Below, piece after piece: positions 23,016 through 36,363 of a DNA stretch of 64,000 nt. The DNA comes from Eulemur rufifrons (Eukaryota > Chordata > Mammalia > Primates > Lemuridae): contig NC_091010.1 in NCBI RefSeq assembly GCF_041146395.1, positions 53,216,001 to 53,280,000 on the forward strand. Reading direction: 5' to 3'. The translations under genes and the position numbers were made by a program. Each line of letters begins with the position of its first letter. Position 1 is the first letter of the stretch. The notes under the pieces were generated by a model. That model searched no databases. It saw nothing but the letters and a program-made list of their open reading frames with translations, and was not told where the DNA came from.

Positions 23016-26000
23016 CTGATCTGCTTCTCCTTAATGATTTTAGTGTAATTATTTATTCTGTGGTGGCAGAAATCCGAGAAAAAGCATTTAGAGGCCTTAA
23101 ATCTTAATATTTCATGTGCTCATGCTGAGAATGGCCCTTGCTTTACAGGTGTAGATTTCTCCTTGTTGCAGACACATAAATCAGGAAATACCACATCATT
23201 CAAAGATATGCACCACTTCTTACTATAAAGAGGAATCAGCATTTGGACTGATGCTCAGTGAATACCTTTTTCTGCTCTTGACTGGTAACTTGTGACCCAT
23301 TCTCTCTCCGTTTGGTGTGGCAGTTGCCTAACTGCAATGACTTCATTGTGACAGCCCCCAATTAACCTTCTTTATTCTTTTTGAAAAATTATTTCTACTT
23401 TATCCAATACATTTCAGCAGCTTTAATTTTTTTTTTAAATAATCTGAATTTGCTGTTTTAGAAAGAGTGTCCTGTGTAAGAAATAGAATAGTGGAGAAAA
23501 ATCTTAGAACCGGGAGACCTTGACTCAGTTGATGTGTCCATTAAATGTAGCAGGCTTTCCATGCAACATTGCACAATCTACACGTGGGAGAACTGGTACA
23601 TCAGTCTACACTGCTTCTTCTATAGAACTGTGCTACACTTTGTTCCATTACTCTTTTTTTTTTATTTCTATGATTCTGAAATTCCTGATTTTACTTCCTC
23701 ATCCACTATAATTCCTCTTAGACTTTCCTCTTATTGATAAGCAAAAGTCATCCTCTCCCACCTGGCTCAGTTAATTCAGATTTGCAAATCAACTCTGGTG
23801 ACCACCTTGATTTTGTGTGTGTATTGTGCACCCTTGCCCCATTTTCCTCACAGTTTAAGATTCCCTTACAGAGAACCTTTGCAACACCTTACAATCCAGT
23901 ATTCTGAAAATAGAGAGGGAGAGTTTGGACAATTTATTTTTCCCATTCAGGAATCGTCTGGTTGCATTTGTGTGGATAAGTTTCCTTTTATGGATAATTT
24001 TTTAGAGAAATAGCCAACAATATATTATTGCACAGGAAGCAAGGTAAGAAATCCAAAGTTGAAATGGGCATTAGAGAAAATAAAATCAAATTCCTTCCAT
24101 TTTACAGATAAATCATTATATTAATGATACTTACAATGTCAGGTCATGAACTCCACTGAGAATCTGACTAATCTGTAAACACATCAGAAGAAAATGTACG
24201 TACATATTCAATTTCCAGGGTCTTAGAGACTTACTAAAGCCAAATTTTCCAAAGATTAAAAAACTTTCATAGGGCAACATAGCCCAATACTCAGTATGAC
24301 TGTTGTTCAGACCATTCATTTTGGTAGTTTGTAGAAAACACAAATTAATTATCATATATTTATCTTGCATTTTTCTCTAGTCTTTCCAAATACACCATTT
24401 CATTAATGTGTTTACAGAAAATATACACAGAAAAAAAGAAAAAAAAAACACTGGAAGGAAATGTACCAGAAAATGAGCCAAATTCAACAAATAATTTAAT
24501 ATTTGTGACTTTCCATAGCTTAAGTTTATTTTATGAGTTTCTATAGTTAAATATGCTGTTATTTTTAAAGTTTTTATATAAATGTATTTATCAATCAGAA
24601 AGAAAATTTTTACCAAACAGAGAATGTGTTTATGATCTTAATTTATGTCACAATAAAACTGAGGAAGACAAACTTTGTGAGTCCAACTTGTTATCTAGAT
24701 ATATCTATCTGAAGGTGAAAAATCATCAGGTTATTTTCTTTGCTAAACTGATAAAGTACAACCTAGAAAAAGAAAGCAGGCCCCTCCACACTTGAGTGAT
24801 GAATGATCATGAATGAGAAATGTTATTATAAATGTACTGAATCATGAAATAAAGCTATTATAATTAATCACGAATATAACAGATCTACTGAAGACAGATA
24901 AAGAAAAATGGGCTCAGCAAAATCTCAAACCCAATAAAGTAGGGTTTAAAAATATAAGAGTTTTCAGGTGGCTTAATATTCTGCTATATAAAAACCTCGT
25001 ATTAAAATCCACATTAAGAATATATAATATGTTTCATCAGAGCTGATAGACTTAGGCCAAGAACTGCAGGAAGTCTCTGCAGGAAAAATAAATGAGTATA
25101 TATCACCATGTCAGAAAGCTATTGAATAATCCAGTGAATGTGTTTTTGTTGTCATGTTCAACAAAAGAGCCAGAAGATGCTGAGACCTCAGGCATTTGCA
25201 GTGATAGAAAATTTGTCTAAAGAAGCTCATGAGACAGAGTCATGGTCTGGGTCTATTCCTGGTAAATCAGAGTGTGGTTATGAAAACCCATGTACATGCC
25301 TGAGGCCTCCATAGAGGAATTGGTTACGTGAGTGTATGTATGTCAGGGTATGTGTTTTAATTATTGAGGCTTCTTATCAGCAGAGAAAATTTGTCATGAT
25401 ATTTGATTTGAACATGAGTATATGGTAAATTGTCCATAATTAAAAGCCAAACAATGATATGAAAAAAGGCAAATTCAGGAAGTATTAATATATGTCATCA
25501 TTTTTAGGTTGGGATGTTAAGGAAGAAAAAGGTTTAGTCCCAGCTATATTATCAATTTGCTTAATGGCCTTGGGGGACTCATAGATGGAAAGTTGGAAGG
25601 TGGATGTTACGTTGTACTTGTGATAGTTCTATTGCAAGGCAACCTCAACTCATATGAATTTATGAAAAAAGGGGACAGTGTTAATGGCCTACAAAGTACA
25701 AGTCAAAAAAAAATCATAGATGTAAGTCATTAGATACAGCTGGAGACAGAAGTTGGAATAGTGTTAATGTGGCTCATTTTCTGTCCTCATTACCTGGAGA
25801 AAGCAATATTGGTTCATTCAAATTAAAAATAAAAATATATTTTTAAAAAAAAGCCATGATCTCCAGCATGTCCCAGAATCAAATAGAAAAGAAAGATGGA
25901 TGGGCTAAATGACCTTGAAAATCCCACCTAGCTCCAAGGTTCTATGATATTTCATAAATTTTTGCATATCCAGAATTTTGATTTATTCTACTCAAGTAAA

Positions 26001-26094
26001 CTGGTTTTATTTATTAATATTAAAATTATTATTATTTCAAGAAAGCTTCCCTAGTTTCTCTAAGGTAAATACTTAAGCAGCAATAATAATATAT
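23016..26094. other. Unannotated sequence
   Basis: A 3-kb stretch without a recognisable transposon or gene. Frames of 60-80 codons occur at 23520-24013 and on both strands at 24131-24795 but overlap and show no known domain. A short MIR-like motif ('tccattttacagataaatc') near 24095 is too small to call. Confidence 0.4.
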
Positions 26095-26330
26095 TGGATA
26101 ATAGCATAAGGATTGGCATCATAGTGTTCTAGGTTCAGATTCCGTCAAACATTAATACAATTTATTTCATTTATCTGAGCCTTGGTTTTATAATTTACAA
26201 AATGAGAACAATAATAGCACTCACATTATAATTTTTTAAGATTAAATGACCTCATGAATATAAAGTACTTACTACAATACCTGGCATATAGAAGAAACTC
26301 AAATACTATTGCTGCCATTACTATTTATTA
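26095..26330 (+). repeat. MIR SINE remnant
   Basis: Clear direct MIR order: 'gttctaggttcagattccg', 'atctgagccttggtttta', 'aaaatgagaacaataatag', 'gattaaatgacctcatg', 'cctggcatatagaagaaac'. Confidence 0.8.
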
Positions 26331-26352
26331 TTGCTGCTGTTGCTGCTGCTGA
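26331..26352. repeat. Short TTG/CTG trinucleotide repeat
   Basis: 'ttgctgctgttgctgctg' follows the MIR 3' tail directly. MIR-like tails often carry trinucleotide runs. Confidence 0.8.
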
Positions 26353-26804
26353 CATTACTACTACTACAGCTTCAACTGCAATAATAATATTGGCATCTCC
26401 TTGCACACAACTATCCATTTACTACTGCAGAAGGCTGAATGCATGCTAACAGGAAAATATTTCCTATTGCGAGTTCTGTTATCATTATTTCCAAGTCATT
26501 ACTCCAATCTCCCTTGAATGATGGATATTACTATCCTCTGTCAGTGATTGGATCATAGTCTTTTGTTCTTACAATTAAATGGTTTTGGTCTTCTCCAAAG
26601 AAGACATTTGATGCAGGATATGTGTACATGCTGCGTGTTTCAGGACATGCAGCAAATGTCTTCTCCAGTTATTTTTTCACAGTGAAAGGTAATTTAACTT
26701 ATGCAAAGAAGGCAGCATGGCACATGAAGTCCTGTTTGTCTTTAAATAACTGTATCAGACTGTAAATACAAATACCCAGAGTGCCAATAGGAAACATAAC
26801 CACC
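26353..26804. other. Unannotated sequence
   Basis: Nothing recognised apart from a short ACT-rich continuation of the trinucleotide tract. Confidence 0.4.
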
Positions 26805-27000
26805 ATTTACATAGTACTTTCAATTTTCCCATTTGATCTCAACTGTGATCCCAGGAGATAGCTATGATTATTACCACTACTACATAAATAAGACAGCTGA
26901 AGCTATAAACAGCACCTTTCCCATTTGAATTCTAAGTGAGTAGGAGAGCCAAATCTTGAGTCTTTGGACCCCAAAACCTGCTCTTTCCACGCTACTCTCT
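26805..27000 (-). repeat. MIR SINE remnant
   Basis: 'catttacatagtactttcaa', 'ctcaactgtgatcccagg' and 'ccaaaacctgctctttcc' match a reverse-complement MIR. Confidence 0.6.
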
Positions 27001-28564
27001 CCCCTGTAATCCATTAATCAGGTTAACCAAGAATTAACCATATCCACAATTCACCTCATCTCAGTCAGTTTACATTTGAAGGGTTTGGTCAGTGCCCTCA
27101 TTGACCTAACAATTCTCTCTCTTTCCTCTTATAAACATCTCAGGAACAAAATTGATTCCCTACTTCCCTCTAGCAAGGAGCTAGATACTACTACAGAAGT
27201 GAGAAGAGATATTTCTGGTGCTGGAAAGCCAAATGGTATTTAAGGTTTAAGGAACCTTGGTTGAGAAGAAGTTGGAAGAATAGATTCAGAGGATTTTCCT
27301 TGGGTGAGCCCACGGGTAGTCTTGTGGTCCCTTACGGGTCTAGAATTGAGGCCTCAACATTAGTGTGGGAAATTGGAGTAGAGAAGGGAAGAGTAGCTAC
27401 TCCCAATTTTCCAAAGTTATATGGTTTATAATGGCCAATAAAACTCAAATAAAAAGTATTGCTTTATACATTCTTCCAAGTCGGGTTTGTGTGTGTGTTT
27501 GGCTATAAGACTAGAATGAATATCGGGGCTTGGATCTCTCCTTCCCTTACATGATAGAGGTTTATTGATCCTTACTGATCCTCAAATAGGGTAAAATAAA
27601 GGTTAAGTTTCAGGAATAAACAAAAGATGTCTAAAGTCTAATAATGCCATAATAGATAATTTCTAATCATGAATGTGTTTATACTCTCCAAAATTAGAAG
27701 ATGACTTTAGATTTTTTTCTAATAAATAGTTCTCTAGAATTGGGTGCACTCTGTATTTACAGAGGAATGTTTGATTCTTTGAGAAATTAGCATCTTTTCT
27801 AAGTGATTACTGAAGTGTCGTTAATGTCCTGAAATATGCAGTATGTACATATATCCTACATCAAATGTCTTCTCTTACATCACTGTGGTCATTTTACTAA
27901 TGAATTTGCACATGTATTGGCCTTTGAAATCTAAGCAGTGTGGTTTTCCAGAGCATGGTCATTCTTTCAAAATGTTAGAGACACTATTTTTTTCTATTAT
28001 AAAGCCCATTCCGGGACATTGGATAAAACCATTTTATTTTCATTGTCATAGATGTCTTAGAAACCTAACAGTTTTGGTATGTACAGTTGGTTTCTCCAGG
28101 TCACATCTTACCCCTACACATTGTTGTGGACACTGCAGCAACCTCCAAACTCTCCCTTATTTACATCAGGAGACTCCTTGTCAGGAGGATGAATGATATG
28201 GAGCGACTGCCTATGTTCCCACAGGGCAGGGAGATGGACCATGGGCCCCTTTACTGCCATATTTGACTGAAAATATTATCTGTGTTATAATACATATTTC
28301 TATAAGCTTCATGGCTGGGAGACAGGGCACTGGTTCTTTTTAAATCGTAAGGATAGAGAGGCTCTGCCAGTGCTGCATCATCTATCCCTGAACACCCCAT
28401 AAACTGCAACTCTCTCCATTCGGACCATCAACTCTATGATCCTGCCATGTGAACTACCTAATGTTCCCCACTGTGTCAAAATGTCTCTCATTTCGGGTTT
28501 CTTACCTCTAAATGGAACTCTCCTCCCCTTCTTTGTGCTCTCTCATTCTTAATAATTCTTATCT
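27001..28564. other. Unannotated sequence
   Basis: No repeat recognised. The 117-codon frame at 27843-28196 is among the longest non-L1 frames, but I do not recognise its product. It lacks a domain, a signal peptide or any supporting context, and could be chance. Confidence 0.4.
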
Positions 28565-28800
28565 TACTCAACAGTTATTTCCTTCCAGAGCCTTCCCAGG
28601 TTCTCCTAGACATGTTCTCTCTATTTTCCCCCTTAGGCCACTTACCTCTACTATAAATGTCTGTATAATTATTTCTATTTCTGGACGATGAGTTCCTTGA
28701 AGGCAGAATATGATGTTATACATCTTTGTATTCTCTGTGATTAGCACAATGCTTGAGATGTAATAAGTACACCACAAATACTTGTTGCATGAATAAATTA
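28565..28800 (+). repeat. L2 LINE 3' remnant
   Basis: 'cagagccttcccaggttctc', 'gatgagttccttgaaggcag' and 'gcacaatgcttgagatgtaa' followed by 'ttgcatgaataaatta' give the typical L2 3' end. Confidence 0.8.
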
Positions 28801-30269
28801 CTAAATTTCTTATTCAAGTTCACTGTCATTTCTGACCGCACATAATTTTTGGCCAAAAACTTATTTTAGACTGTTAAACTAATTAAAAGTCCTACCAAAA
28901 CTAATAGCAGAAGGAATATTAGGTATTTGTCAGAAGTGAAGAACAAAACAAAACCCAGTGGGGATTTAGGATGGGAATTGAGCTAATCTATTTGTCTAAA
29001 TACAGTGCCATGCACATATGTTTTGTAGGGGCCAATTATTTACTCACTGACTGGGAGGAATTCAGCACAATTCTGTGATGGAGCTGTTTACCTAGCACAC
29101 CCTAGGGATTATTCTGTCTTGAGAAAAATGATCTGTGACAAGTGCAACTTCTGTGTATTAAATTGTTTTTTGCTAAGTATAGAGTTTCCCAGCCTTCTGG
29201 CCTTTCCAACTCCTGGGGGAGTTTCTGATGTTGCTGTCAATGAAGCCAACATGTCCATTTAGCCTTTTTGGAGATGTACAAGCAAAAGTTGTTCTTTAGC
29301 CCAATGCTCCACATGCTTATGAGCTAAAGAAGCTCCTGAGGGAGTGGGTTTGTAAATCTAAATACTAAACCTCTCTGGGAATATGGGTGAAGCATTTCTT
29401 AGCCCCTCATCTTTGGGTAACCTGAAAGAGTTTATCTGTAGAAAGTGCAAAGTGCTCCCCAGTGTCAGCATCTCACTCAACAGTAAAGCTGAAAATCTCT
29501 CAGCAAACCCATACTGCATTGGCATCAACAGTCGCACAATTCAAGAGCTCTCTGAAAGCCATGGTGGGCCAATCATTGCTGAGCAAACCACAACAGGGAT
29601 CCAGGGCAGGTTGTGGGCTCTCTGTGGAAAGTTAAAACCTCCCTTTTAACTGGGAGGATAGAGCCATTTTTCTTAGTCCGGAGGGTTCACTGTAATCAGA
29701 GAATTTTATAGATCCAATGATCAATCCTGATCTTCTCATCCTCTGTCTCTGGGTCCTGCTTTTTTGCAATCCATATCATTGCCTTGGCACGGAAAGATCT
29801 TGCTACTTCAAACATTTCACTTTTTCTAGACCTCTGTACTTTTAAGATAAAGTACTTACGCCTTCTGGCATTCACATCTACCATTTAATTGCTTATTAAA
29901 CACTTTAGCCTTTCTTTTCGTTATTCCAATCACCAACTGCCCCTGCCTGATGTCATTTACAATGACAAAAGTAAACCTTTTTTTTCTAGTTTGTCAGTAA
30001 CTAACCTAACTTAAAATATGATTGCTGGCCTGTGGTCAGTCGATACTCCGATTTTTGGATTGTAAACAAAATGTTTATATTCTTAAATGTCTAGTAAAAT
30101 ACAGTATCATCCCCAGGGCAAATCCAGCATTGCTCCAGGTATCAAAATGGGATGGTGTAAAAATATGACTTTATTATTGTTACTAAATAATAATGAAGCA
30201 AGAATTCTTAATATCTATAGGATTGTCAACTTCTTTCATGTAATACATCTTCCACGACTGATCCTTGAT
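28801..30269. other. Unannotated sequence
   Basis: No repeat recognised. The 88-codon frame at 29383-29649 has no similarity I know. Confidence 0.4.
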
Positions 30270-30505
30270 GACATCTTCAAATCTACCTGCAAATCACTGA
30301 ATATGTGCCAGGTGCTATGTTAGTTTCTATATATTAGTTTATAAACCATATGTAAACTTTCAAAGATGGTATTTTTATCTTAATTTTACAGTTGAGGAAA
30401 CAGAGGCTGAAATAATTTTAAGTCAACTATTATGACATTGTGTAGCTGGTATTCAAACTCAGGTGTTTCTGGCTGCAGAGCTTGTACTTTTCCTTCCACA
30501 TCAAG
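30270..30505 (-). repeat. MIR SINE remnant
   Basis: 'atgtgccaggtgctatgtt', 'acagttgaggaaacagaggc' and 'gtagctggtattcaaactc' give a clear reverse-complement MIR. Confidence 0.8.
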
Positions 30506-31909
30506 TTTCTCATTCTAGGAAAAATTTCTCACACTCAAGTAATATATAAAAATCCCCACTGTCTTTAGAATAGTATAGGAAAAAAGGTAAAAAGCCAGCC
30601 TGTGGGAGGTGGGCCTTGGTTCAAATTCTTTTTTGTCATTTCCTTATAGTTCATGAATGGACCAATCATAGAACCTGAAAGTCTCCATTTTCTCAACTCT
30701 GTGTGTCTGATGGTACGTCTTGCCTTGCATTGCTCATATGAGGATAAAATAACTGAAATCATGTGTAACTGTCATGAAATTAAGTGAATGATTAACTACT
30801 GTTTTAAATAGCAGTTATTGTTTTGAGATCTTTTCATGGAGGGATAAAGCCTTTGCAATTAGAAATATGCAAATGACCTTATAAGAGGTAAAATATATGT
30901 GTCATTTTAATTTATATAAAATTGAGTTAATTAAACTATCATGAAACTATTTATATATCTTTTTGTCCCAGGAATGTAGGAATACTCCTAATGAGGTAAA
31001 CTTGCTGGGAATCCTCTCTGAAAACATCCCCCTGACAGGCCAGCTCTGGCTAGCGATAAGGCAGATCTCAATCACTCAGGATGGGGCAATGCCTGCTCTT
31101 CATTTCTCCATGGAATGGAGGGATCCCCCAAAGAAATACTGATGTTTAATATCTTTTTATTTTATTTGGACAGTTCACTTCATATTTTGTTTTATTTCAC
31201 AAATATTATTTTTATACATATATGATACACAATGAAAGAAATATGCCCCAAATTTCACACCCTAATATTTGACTACTTTCAATTGTTCTGTATCCTATTT
31301 TCCACTTCACACCTAGAAACATATCTAATTTTCTGTCTGGCTTTTAAAGTAACTTTGCATCATAGACATTATCAACTCTGTGGAGAGCTTACTAGAGGCC
31401 AGACTCTCTATCTCTGTTTTCCTTTGGAGAATGTAGAATAGGAATGTAGATGTGCTCTCGGCACTCAATAGACTCCCATTCCTTGGTTCAGGTACCTTTT
31501 CAGACAAAAATGTATAGTATAGGAACAAAGGTCAGGCCTTTTAGGATGTACATCATTCAGAGTTGAGGAAGTATGAGGCAGCAATCCTGTATGGCTGGAA
31601 TACATGTGGGAAATGGGGCAAGCCAAACAGAATCCAAATACTTAAATGCAGGCATACTGTTTCATCTATGCCAACAACTCTTCAGAATACACACACGCAC
31701 AAACACACACACTCACTCACCAAGAGTTACCAATGGTTCAAATTTGATTGCAATTACCTTTTATTTCATCTTCCAGTTTCTGATTATCCTCTGTGTGGAT
31801 GACTTAAGTAATCAATAAGTGGTTAATAAAAGACTATTAATCGGAATAGGATAATTTGTTTCTGTAAAATCAAGAGTCAACTTTTCACATAGAGATGATA
31901 CAAGGACAC
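30506..31909. other. Unannotated sequence with a small CA tract
   Basis: A CA-rich run, 'acacacacgcacaaacacac', lies near 31689-31712. The rest is AT-rich with no recognisable repeat or gene. Confidence 0.4.
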
Positions 31910-32050
31910 CTGGAGTGTGAGACATTCCAAAGAGCTTTGGAGTCCAATACGACTGGGTTTAAATCCCAGCTAAATTACTTTACACAAACTCTCTGTACTT
32001 CAGCTAGTTTGTCTGAAAAATGCAGTGTAGATTTGTTGAGAATTTTGACT
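31910..32050 (+). repeat. MIR SINE remnant
   Basis: 'ctttggagtccaatacgac', 'gggtttaaatcccagctaa', 'tctctgtacttcagctag' give the first half of a direct MIR. Confidence 0.65.
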
Positions 32051-33184
32051 GGGGCCATGATTATGAAACCCCCAACTAACTATTTTCTGCTGCATCAGGG
32101 AAAGGAACTCAATAATCAGTATGGCTCTTTCGCTCTGCTACCTATTGGTCCTTCAACTGGCATGGGTGGGGAAGTTATACTGAACTCTCCGCTCTTTGAA
32201 TCAATGCAATAAAAATGATAAACAGACGGTTAAATGTTGTCTCAGCTTCAGAATTTAGTTTTCAAACTTTAACCGTAGTATACTTTATCATGTGACAAGT
32301 GCTGTGTATAAAGACCCTCAATACTTTGATGGTCAATACTTTGATGCATTGAGCTTCTTGAATCATTAATGACAAAAAGCAAATATGAACAACTAGTGAG
32401 AACTAAAAGGTCTGACAATTTTGGATCCTCAACAGATGTCCATGGAAAGCCAACTGCCTTCAGCACAGGTCACATCTGCTTAATTAGCAGTGAAAAAAAT
32501 CTTTAGATGACCACAGAGGAATTAAATAACTACAGATAAATGATTCAAAAGGGCTAAATGATGCTATACCAAACAGAGAGGAACAGAACACAATCTAGTA
32601 ACATGATTGCAAGTAGAATTGCAGGTTAATGACCTTGTATTTCACAATTTAATGGGGCACACACGGCATCAGACTGGAAGTAAATGAATGATGGGACATA
32701 AATGCATATTCTGGCACTTCATAAATAAATTATTTTAACACTAATTGCAATTAAATTGCCTTTCTTTAATATGATCCTGCAATTACACAATACCTTGTTC
32801 AGTGCCTGACTCTCATAAGTGGGCAACAAATAAAAGTATTTGCCTTAGCTAAAATGGTCATGAATATACTCCCATACTTTTCTTTCATTGGGGTTGTGAC
32901 TGCTGGGAATATTAACCATATGTAAAAAGACTGCTTTTGTTTGTTTGTACATACACAAGAGAAAAATAGAACTATAATGAGTTGGGTAAATCTGAGCCCC
33001 TCTTGCACTATAGGAAACACCATTCCTTCTGATGTGATCCTCTCTCTAGGATGGTAATCACAGCCAAGGCTTTGAGGAAATTTTTAGGTCATCTAGTTGC
33101 ACTTTTCATTTTCACCTTAGTATTAGATAGATATCTCCCCAGTCAGAAATGCCACAACTGTGAGCTTGGCTCTGGCTTTGCATA
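32051..33184. other. Unannotated sequence
   Basis: No repeat or gene recognised. An 11-bp near-tandem 'caatactttgatg' pair lies at about 32320-32345. Confidence 0.4.
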
Positions 33185-33390
33185 AACTTCCCCCAGGTAC
33201 TTGGGGCAGATGTTCCCACTCTGGGCTCCTAGGCTTCCTACATGTATTCAGCACTCTCATAGCACTATTCTTACTACATATATTCGTTAGCCTGTTTAAG
33301 TGGGTTCCTAGAGTCTGGGAAAATGACTCTCTTTGTATTCTCATGCCTGGAATATAATGTGTGCTCTATAAATATTGACTGATTGGGGAA
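33185..33390 (+). repeat. L2 LINE 3' remnant
   Basis: 'ttgtattctcatgcctgg' and 'aatataatgtgtgctctata' followed by 'aatattgactgatt' match the end of L2. Confidence 0.6.
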
Positions 33391-33424
33391 AAAAAGACAC
33401 CATACCAATCCCTGCATTCTCTTA

Positions 33425-33589
33425 ATCAACTAACACTTATTTAGCATCTGTCTTATGCAAGAATCTCTAAGAATAAAAAACAAATATAAGATGTAATTTC
33501 TGCTTTCAAAAAATTAAAGAATCATTGGGTAAAGAAAGACTATAATGTTAAAACCAAACAGCAAACAAAAACACTATTTGTCAGCTGTC
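33425..33589 (+). repeat. Ancient interspersed repeat, family not assigned
   Basis: 'aacacttatttagcatctgt' then 'ttctgctttcaaaaaatt' resemble the pattern noted at 11960-12230. Low confidence. Confidence 0.3.
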
Positions 33590-33775
33590 ACACTGAATTA
33601 GTCAAGATGTTCCTCCTCACCAGAACCTTAAGCAATAATGTACTATTACTATTCTATTTTACTGATGAGGAAACTGAGACATAGATTAGAAAACATTGTC
33701 ACTGCTTCTCTGCAGGCAAGCAATGGACCAAGTCTAAATCTAGACCAAATGGCTCCAAAGTTTGTACATATAGCA
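33590..33775 (-). repeat. MIR SINE remnant
   Basis: 'tactgatgaggaaactgag' is an intact MIR core on the reverse strand, followed by a degraded 'caggcaagcaatggacc' block. Confidence 0.7.
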
Positions 33776-33865
33776 GCCTTACTCTCAAAAAAATAAATGT
33801 TATTAATGTGAATTCAAAGGAGAGAAATCCATTGATAATTAAGAATTAGAAAGACCAGAAAAAGT

Positions 33866-34218
33866 TTCACAGCCAGGCACAAAAAGACAAATATTGTATG
33901 TTCTCACATATATGCAGAAGGTAAAATATTTGAACAAATAAAGGTAGAAAGCAGAAAAACAAATAACAGAGACTGGGAAAGGAGAGCACGCGGGAGGTGA
34001 GGATTAAAAGTAGGTTAAGGGCACAAACATATAGTAATATAGAAGGAATAAATTGAACATTTGATAGTAGAGTAGGATGACTATACTTAACAAACATGTA
34101 TTGTACTTGGGAGATGGACACCTTGAATATCCTAACTTGATTATTATGCATTATGTGCATGTAACAAAATTTCTCATGTACTCCATTTTTTGTACAAATG
34201 AAACAATTTTTTTAAAAG
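33866..34218 (+). mobile_element. L1 LINE 3' end (older primate type), 5'-truncated
   Basis: Runs from near the end of ORF2 ('ttgtatgttctcacatatat') through the 3' UTR: 'gaggattaaaagtagg', 'gggcacaaacatata', 'cctaacttgattattatgc'. It ends in an A-rich region near 34218. Confidence 0.8.
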
Positions 34219-34608
34219 CTATATTTTTAGAGGAACTAAGGAGTCAGATTGTACCCCCTCATACACCCAGCCCCCCATGAAGAATCCTGTAAGGGCCACA
34301 ACAGGCCTGTAGGAAGGTTTGGGGCTAATCAGACCAAAGGTACTCTCTCCAGATGGGCATTCTCAGCTTGTTAAGCAGATGATATCTTCCTTAGATAAAA
34401 AAGTTAGATAAAGAAAGTCAATGGGCCGATACAGATTCAGATGTTCAGCTTGGCTGCTGGAACAAAGGCTGGATTTCAGTGTCCATTCATTCCCTCCCCA
34501 GGCTTTTGCATGTTGCTCAATTTGCCCAACATTGCATACTACAAATTTGATCACAATACAAAGTTATTTTTCTAATTTTGAAATATTTATTTAATTACAA
34601 AGGTTGTT
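34219..34608. other. Unannotated sequence
   Basis: Nothing recognised. 'cacccagccccccatg' near 34265 is a small C-rich patch. Confidence 0.4.
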
Positions 34609-34660
34609 TATATATATAGATAGATAGATAGATATACACACACATATATATGTGCATATG
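34609..34660. repeat. Compound TA / GATA / CA microsatellite
   Basis: 'tatatatatagatagataga' leads into 'tatacacacacatatata'. Confidence 0.9.
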
Positions 34661-35040
34661 TTTGCAGCTGAAGAACTTTTAAATCAACTTCAGGAAGTTA
34701 TACACAACAATGTTCACCATGGTATAATTTATATTAAAATAATGTTGGAAATGATACAATAATTGTTCTTGTATTCATATACTGAATAATAATCCAGCCA
34801 TGAAAATAGTTATATTTTATGTTTGTTAATTCCAGGGGGAAATGTTTATATAATATTAGCATTATGAAAAGTATTAAATTGTATGTAGAACTTGATAGCC
34901 AACCATGTTTATTTCAAATGAATTTTAAAAATATTAAGAATAAAGTTGGTTGCTTTATAGCGGAAGGATTTTTTAAATCTTCTTAGACTTCCACATTTCC
35001 AGAATTTTCTACAATTACATGTGTTATTTGTATTATTAAA
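34661..35040. other. Unannotated AT-rich sequence
   Basis: No gene or repeat recognised. Confidence 0.4.
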
Positions 35041-35052
35041 AAAAATATGCCA

Positions 35053-35340
35053 TTCTATTAAGTGAAGTATCCCAAGAATGGAAAAACAAGCACCACATGT
35101 ACTCATCAGCAAATTGGTTTCCCTGATCATCACCTAAGTGCACATTTGGGAATGACACCAATTGGGTATCGGACAGAGGTGGGGGCTGGGGGGCAGGGAT
35201 GGGTGTATACCTACGTGATGAGTGCGATGTGCACTGTCTAGGGAATGGACACGCTTGAAGCTCAGACTCGGGGGGATGGGGGGGCTTGGGCAATATATAT
35301 AACCTGAACTTTTGTACCCCCATAATAAGCTGAAATAAAA
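35053..35340 (+). mobile_element. Young-type L1 3' end, 5'-truncated, with target duplication
   Basis: About 290 bp of L1 3' end: 'taagtgaagtatcccaagaa' and 'caccacatgtactcatcagc' from the ORF2 end, a G-rich 3' UTR patch near 35180-35200 and 35270-35288, then 'cccccataataagctgaaat' and an A tail. The direct repeat 'aaaaatatgcca' at 35041-35052 and 35341-35352 is the target-site duplication. It is the same 3' UTR type as 19793-20226 (opposite strand) and 55896-55983. Confidence 0.93.
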
Positions 35341-35359
35341 AAAAATATGCCAATGCAAT

Positions 35360-35520
35360 TCACTTCAGTGAATGCATACTGTGCCTGGAATTTCACTAGA
35401 ATCTACATTTCACAAAGCAAAGACATAGCATATGATTTCTACTTTAAAGCACTCACAATTTAGTGAAGGACAAGACATAGAAACAATTATTCACTTAAGG
35501 CAGAAGGAAATTATTATCAA
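35360..35520 (+). repeat. Ancient interspersed repeat, family not assigned
   Basis: 'gtgaatgcatactgtgcctg' and 'aagcactcacaatttagtg' repeat the pattern at 11960-12230. Confidence 0.35.
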
Positions 35521-36363
35521 TAAAGATACAAAAGCAACAAGATACGGAGGGTGAATAAAGGAAACAACTATTTGGCTGCCAAAGGGAAGAGAAAAGCTCC
35601 ATGCTGGTCACATTTATTTCCCCTGAGCTATCTCCTGCCCCACCAGGTGTCCTGTGGCCAGGTAGCTGGGGAGCCTTCCTGAGTGGCTGGTCAGTGAAGC
35701 CCTCAGTCATGTCCTTTAACATGCATAAATTAAGAGCTAACAAAGACAAAAAATAAATGTGTTCCTGCTTGAAGAATAAGTGGGTTGCTTGTGCTAGAAA
35801 ATAAATACATACATAAATAATGAACCCTGCCAATTGTGGAGAAAGAAATGATTTTTTAGATTTGGCACATGGAGAAATGATTGACAAAGGAAAGGGGAGT
35901 TATAACTTTGTCAGAAAATATTATAAGAGAAAGATGCCAGTTTATCCCATGTCGCTGTAAAAACCAAACAAAACTTTCAGGATGAAATTCAATAGTTACC
36001 ACTCCAGCCAAATTAAATAGGATGGAGGAAGATTGACTGGAGGAAAAACAGAGATGTCAGTTGACTGTTTTTTCTCAAGAAATTTTGGGGTGGTTCTAAT
36101 AAATCTATATTTTTAATATTTTTAAATATTAAAATATTTAATAATCCTCAACCTCACCTTGAGGATTCTGTTACAGTTGATCTATGAATTATACTTTTGG
36201 AAATACCATCTTCTGCTGCCTATTATTGTTCCCTAAATAATATTTCTATATACATTCTTGTTCTCAATGTAATTATATGCTTATGGGAAAAAATATCTTG
36301 CCTTTATTTGGCCCTAAGAAAGTCTAATGAACATGTTCAGTGTACTCAGTGCATAATGACTTC
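35521..36363. other. Unannotated sequence
   Basis: A 130-codon reverse frame spans 35495-35887. It has a hydrophobic stretch in its first third but no family I recognise, no promoter or exon context, and it overlaps an old repeat. I treat it as a chance frame. AT-rich palindromic words ('aatatttttaaatattaaaa') lie near 36115-36135. Confidence 0.4.

Noticed and set aside
27843..28196. 117-codon plus-strand frame
   Set aside because: Composition looks random and no domain is recognised.
34609..34660. Possible tandem regulatory array (GATA sites)
   Set aside because: Plain compound microsatellite. Runs of GATA alone are not evidence of regulation.
35495..35887. 130-codon reverse frame with a hydrophobic stretch
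   Set aside because: No known family. Part overlaps an old repeat, and no start or splice context supports it.
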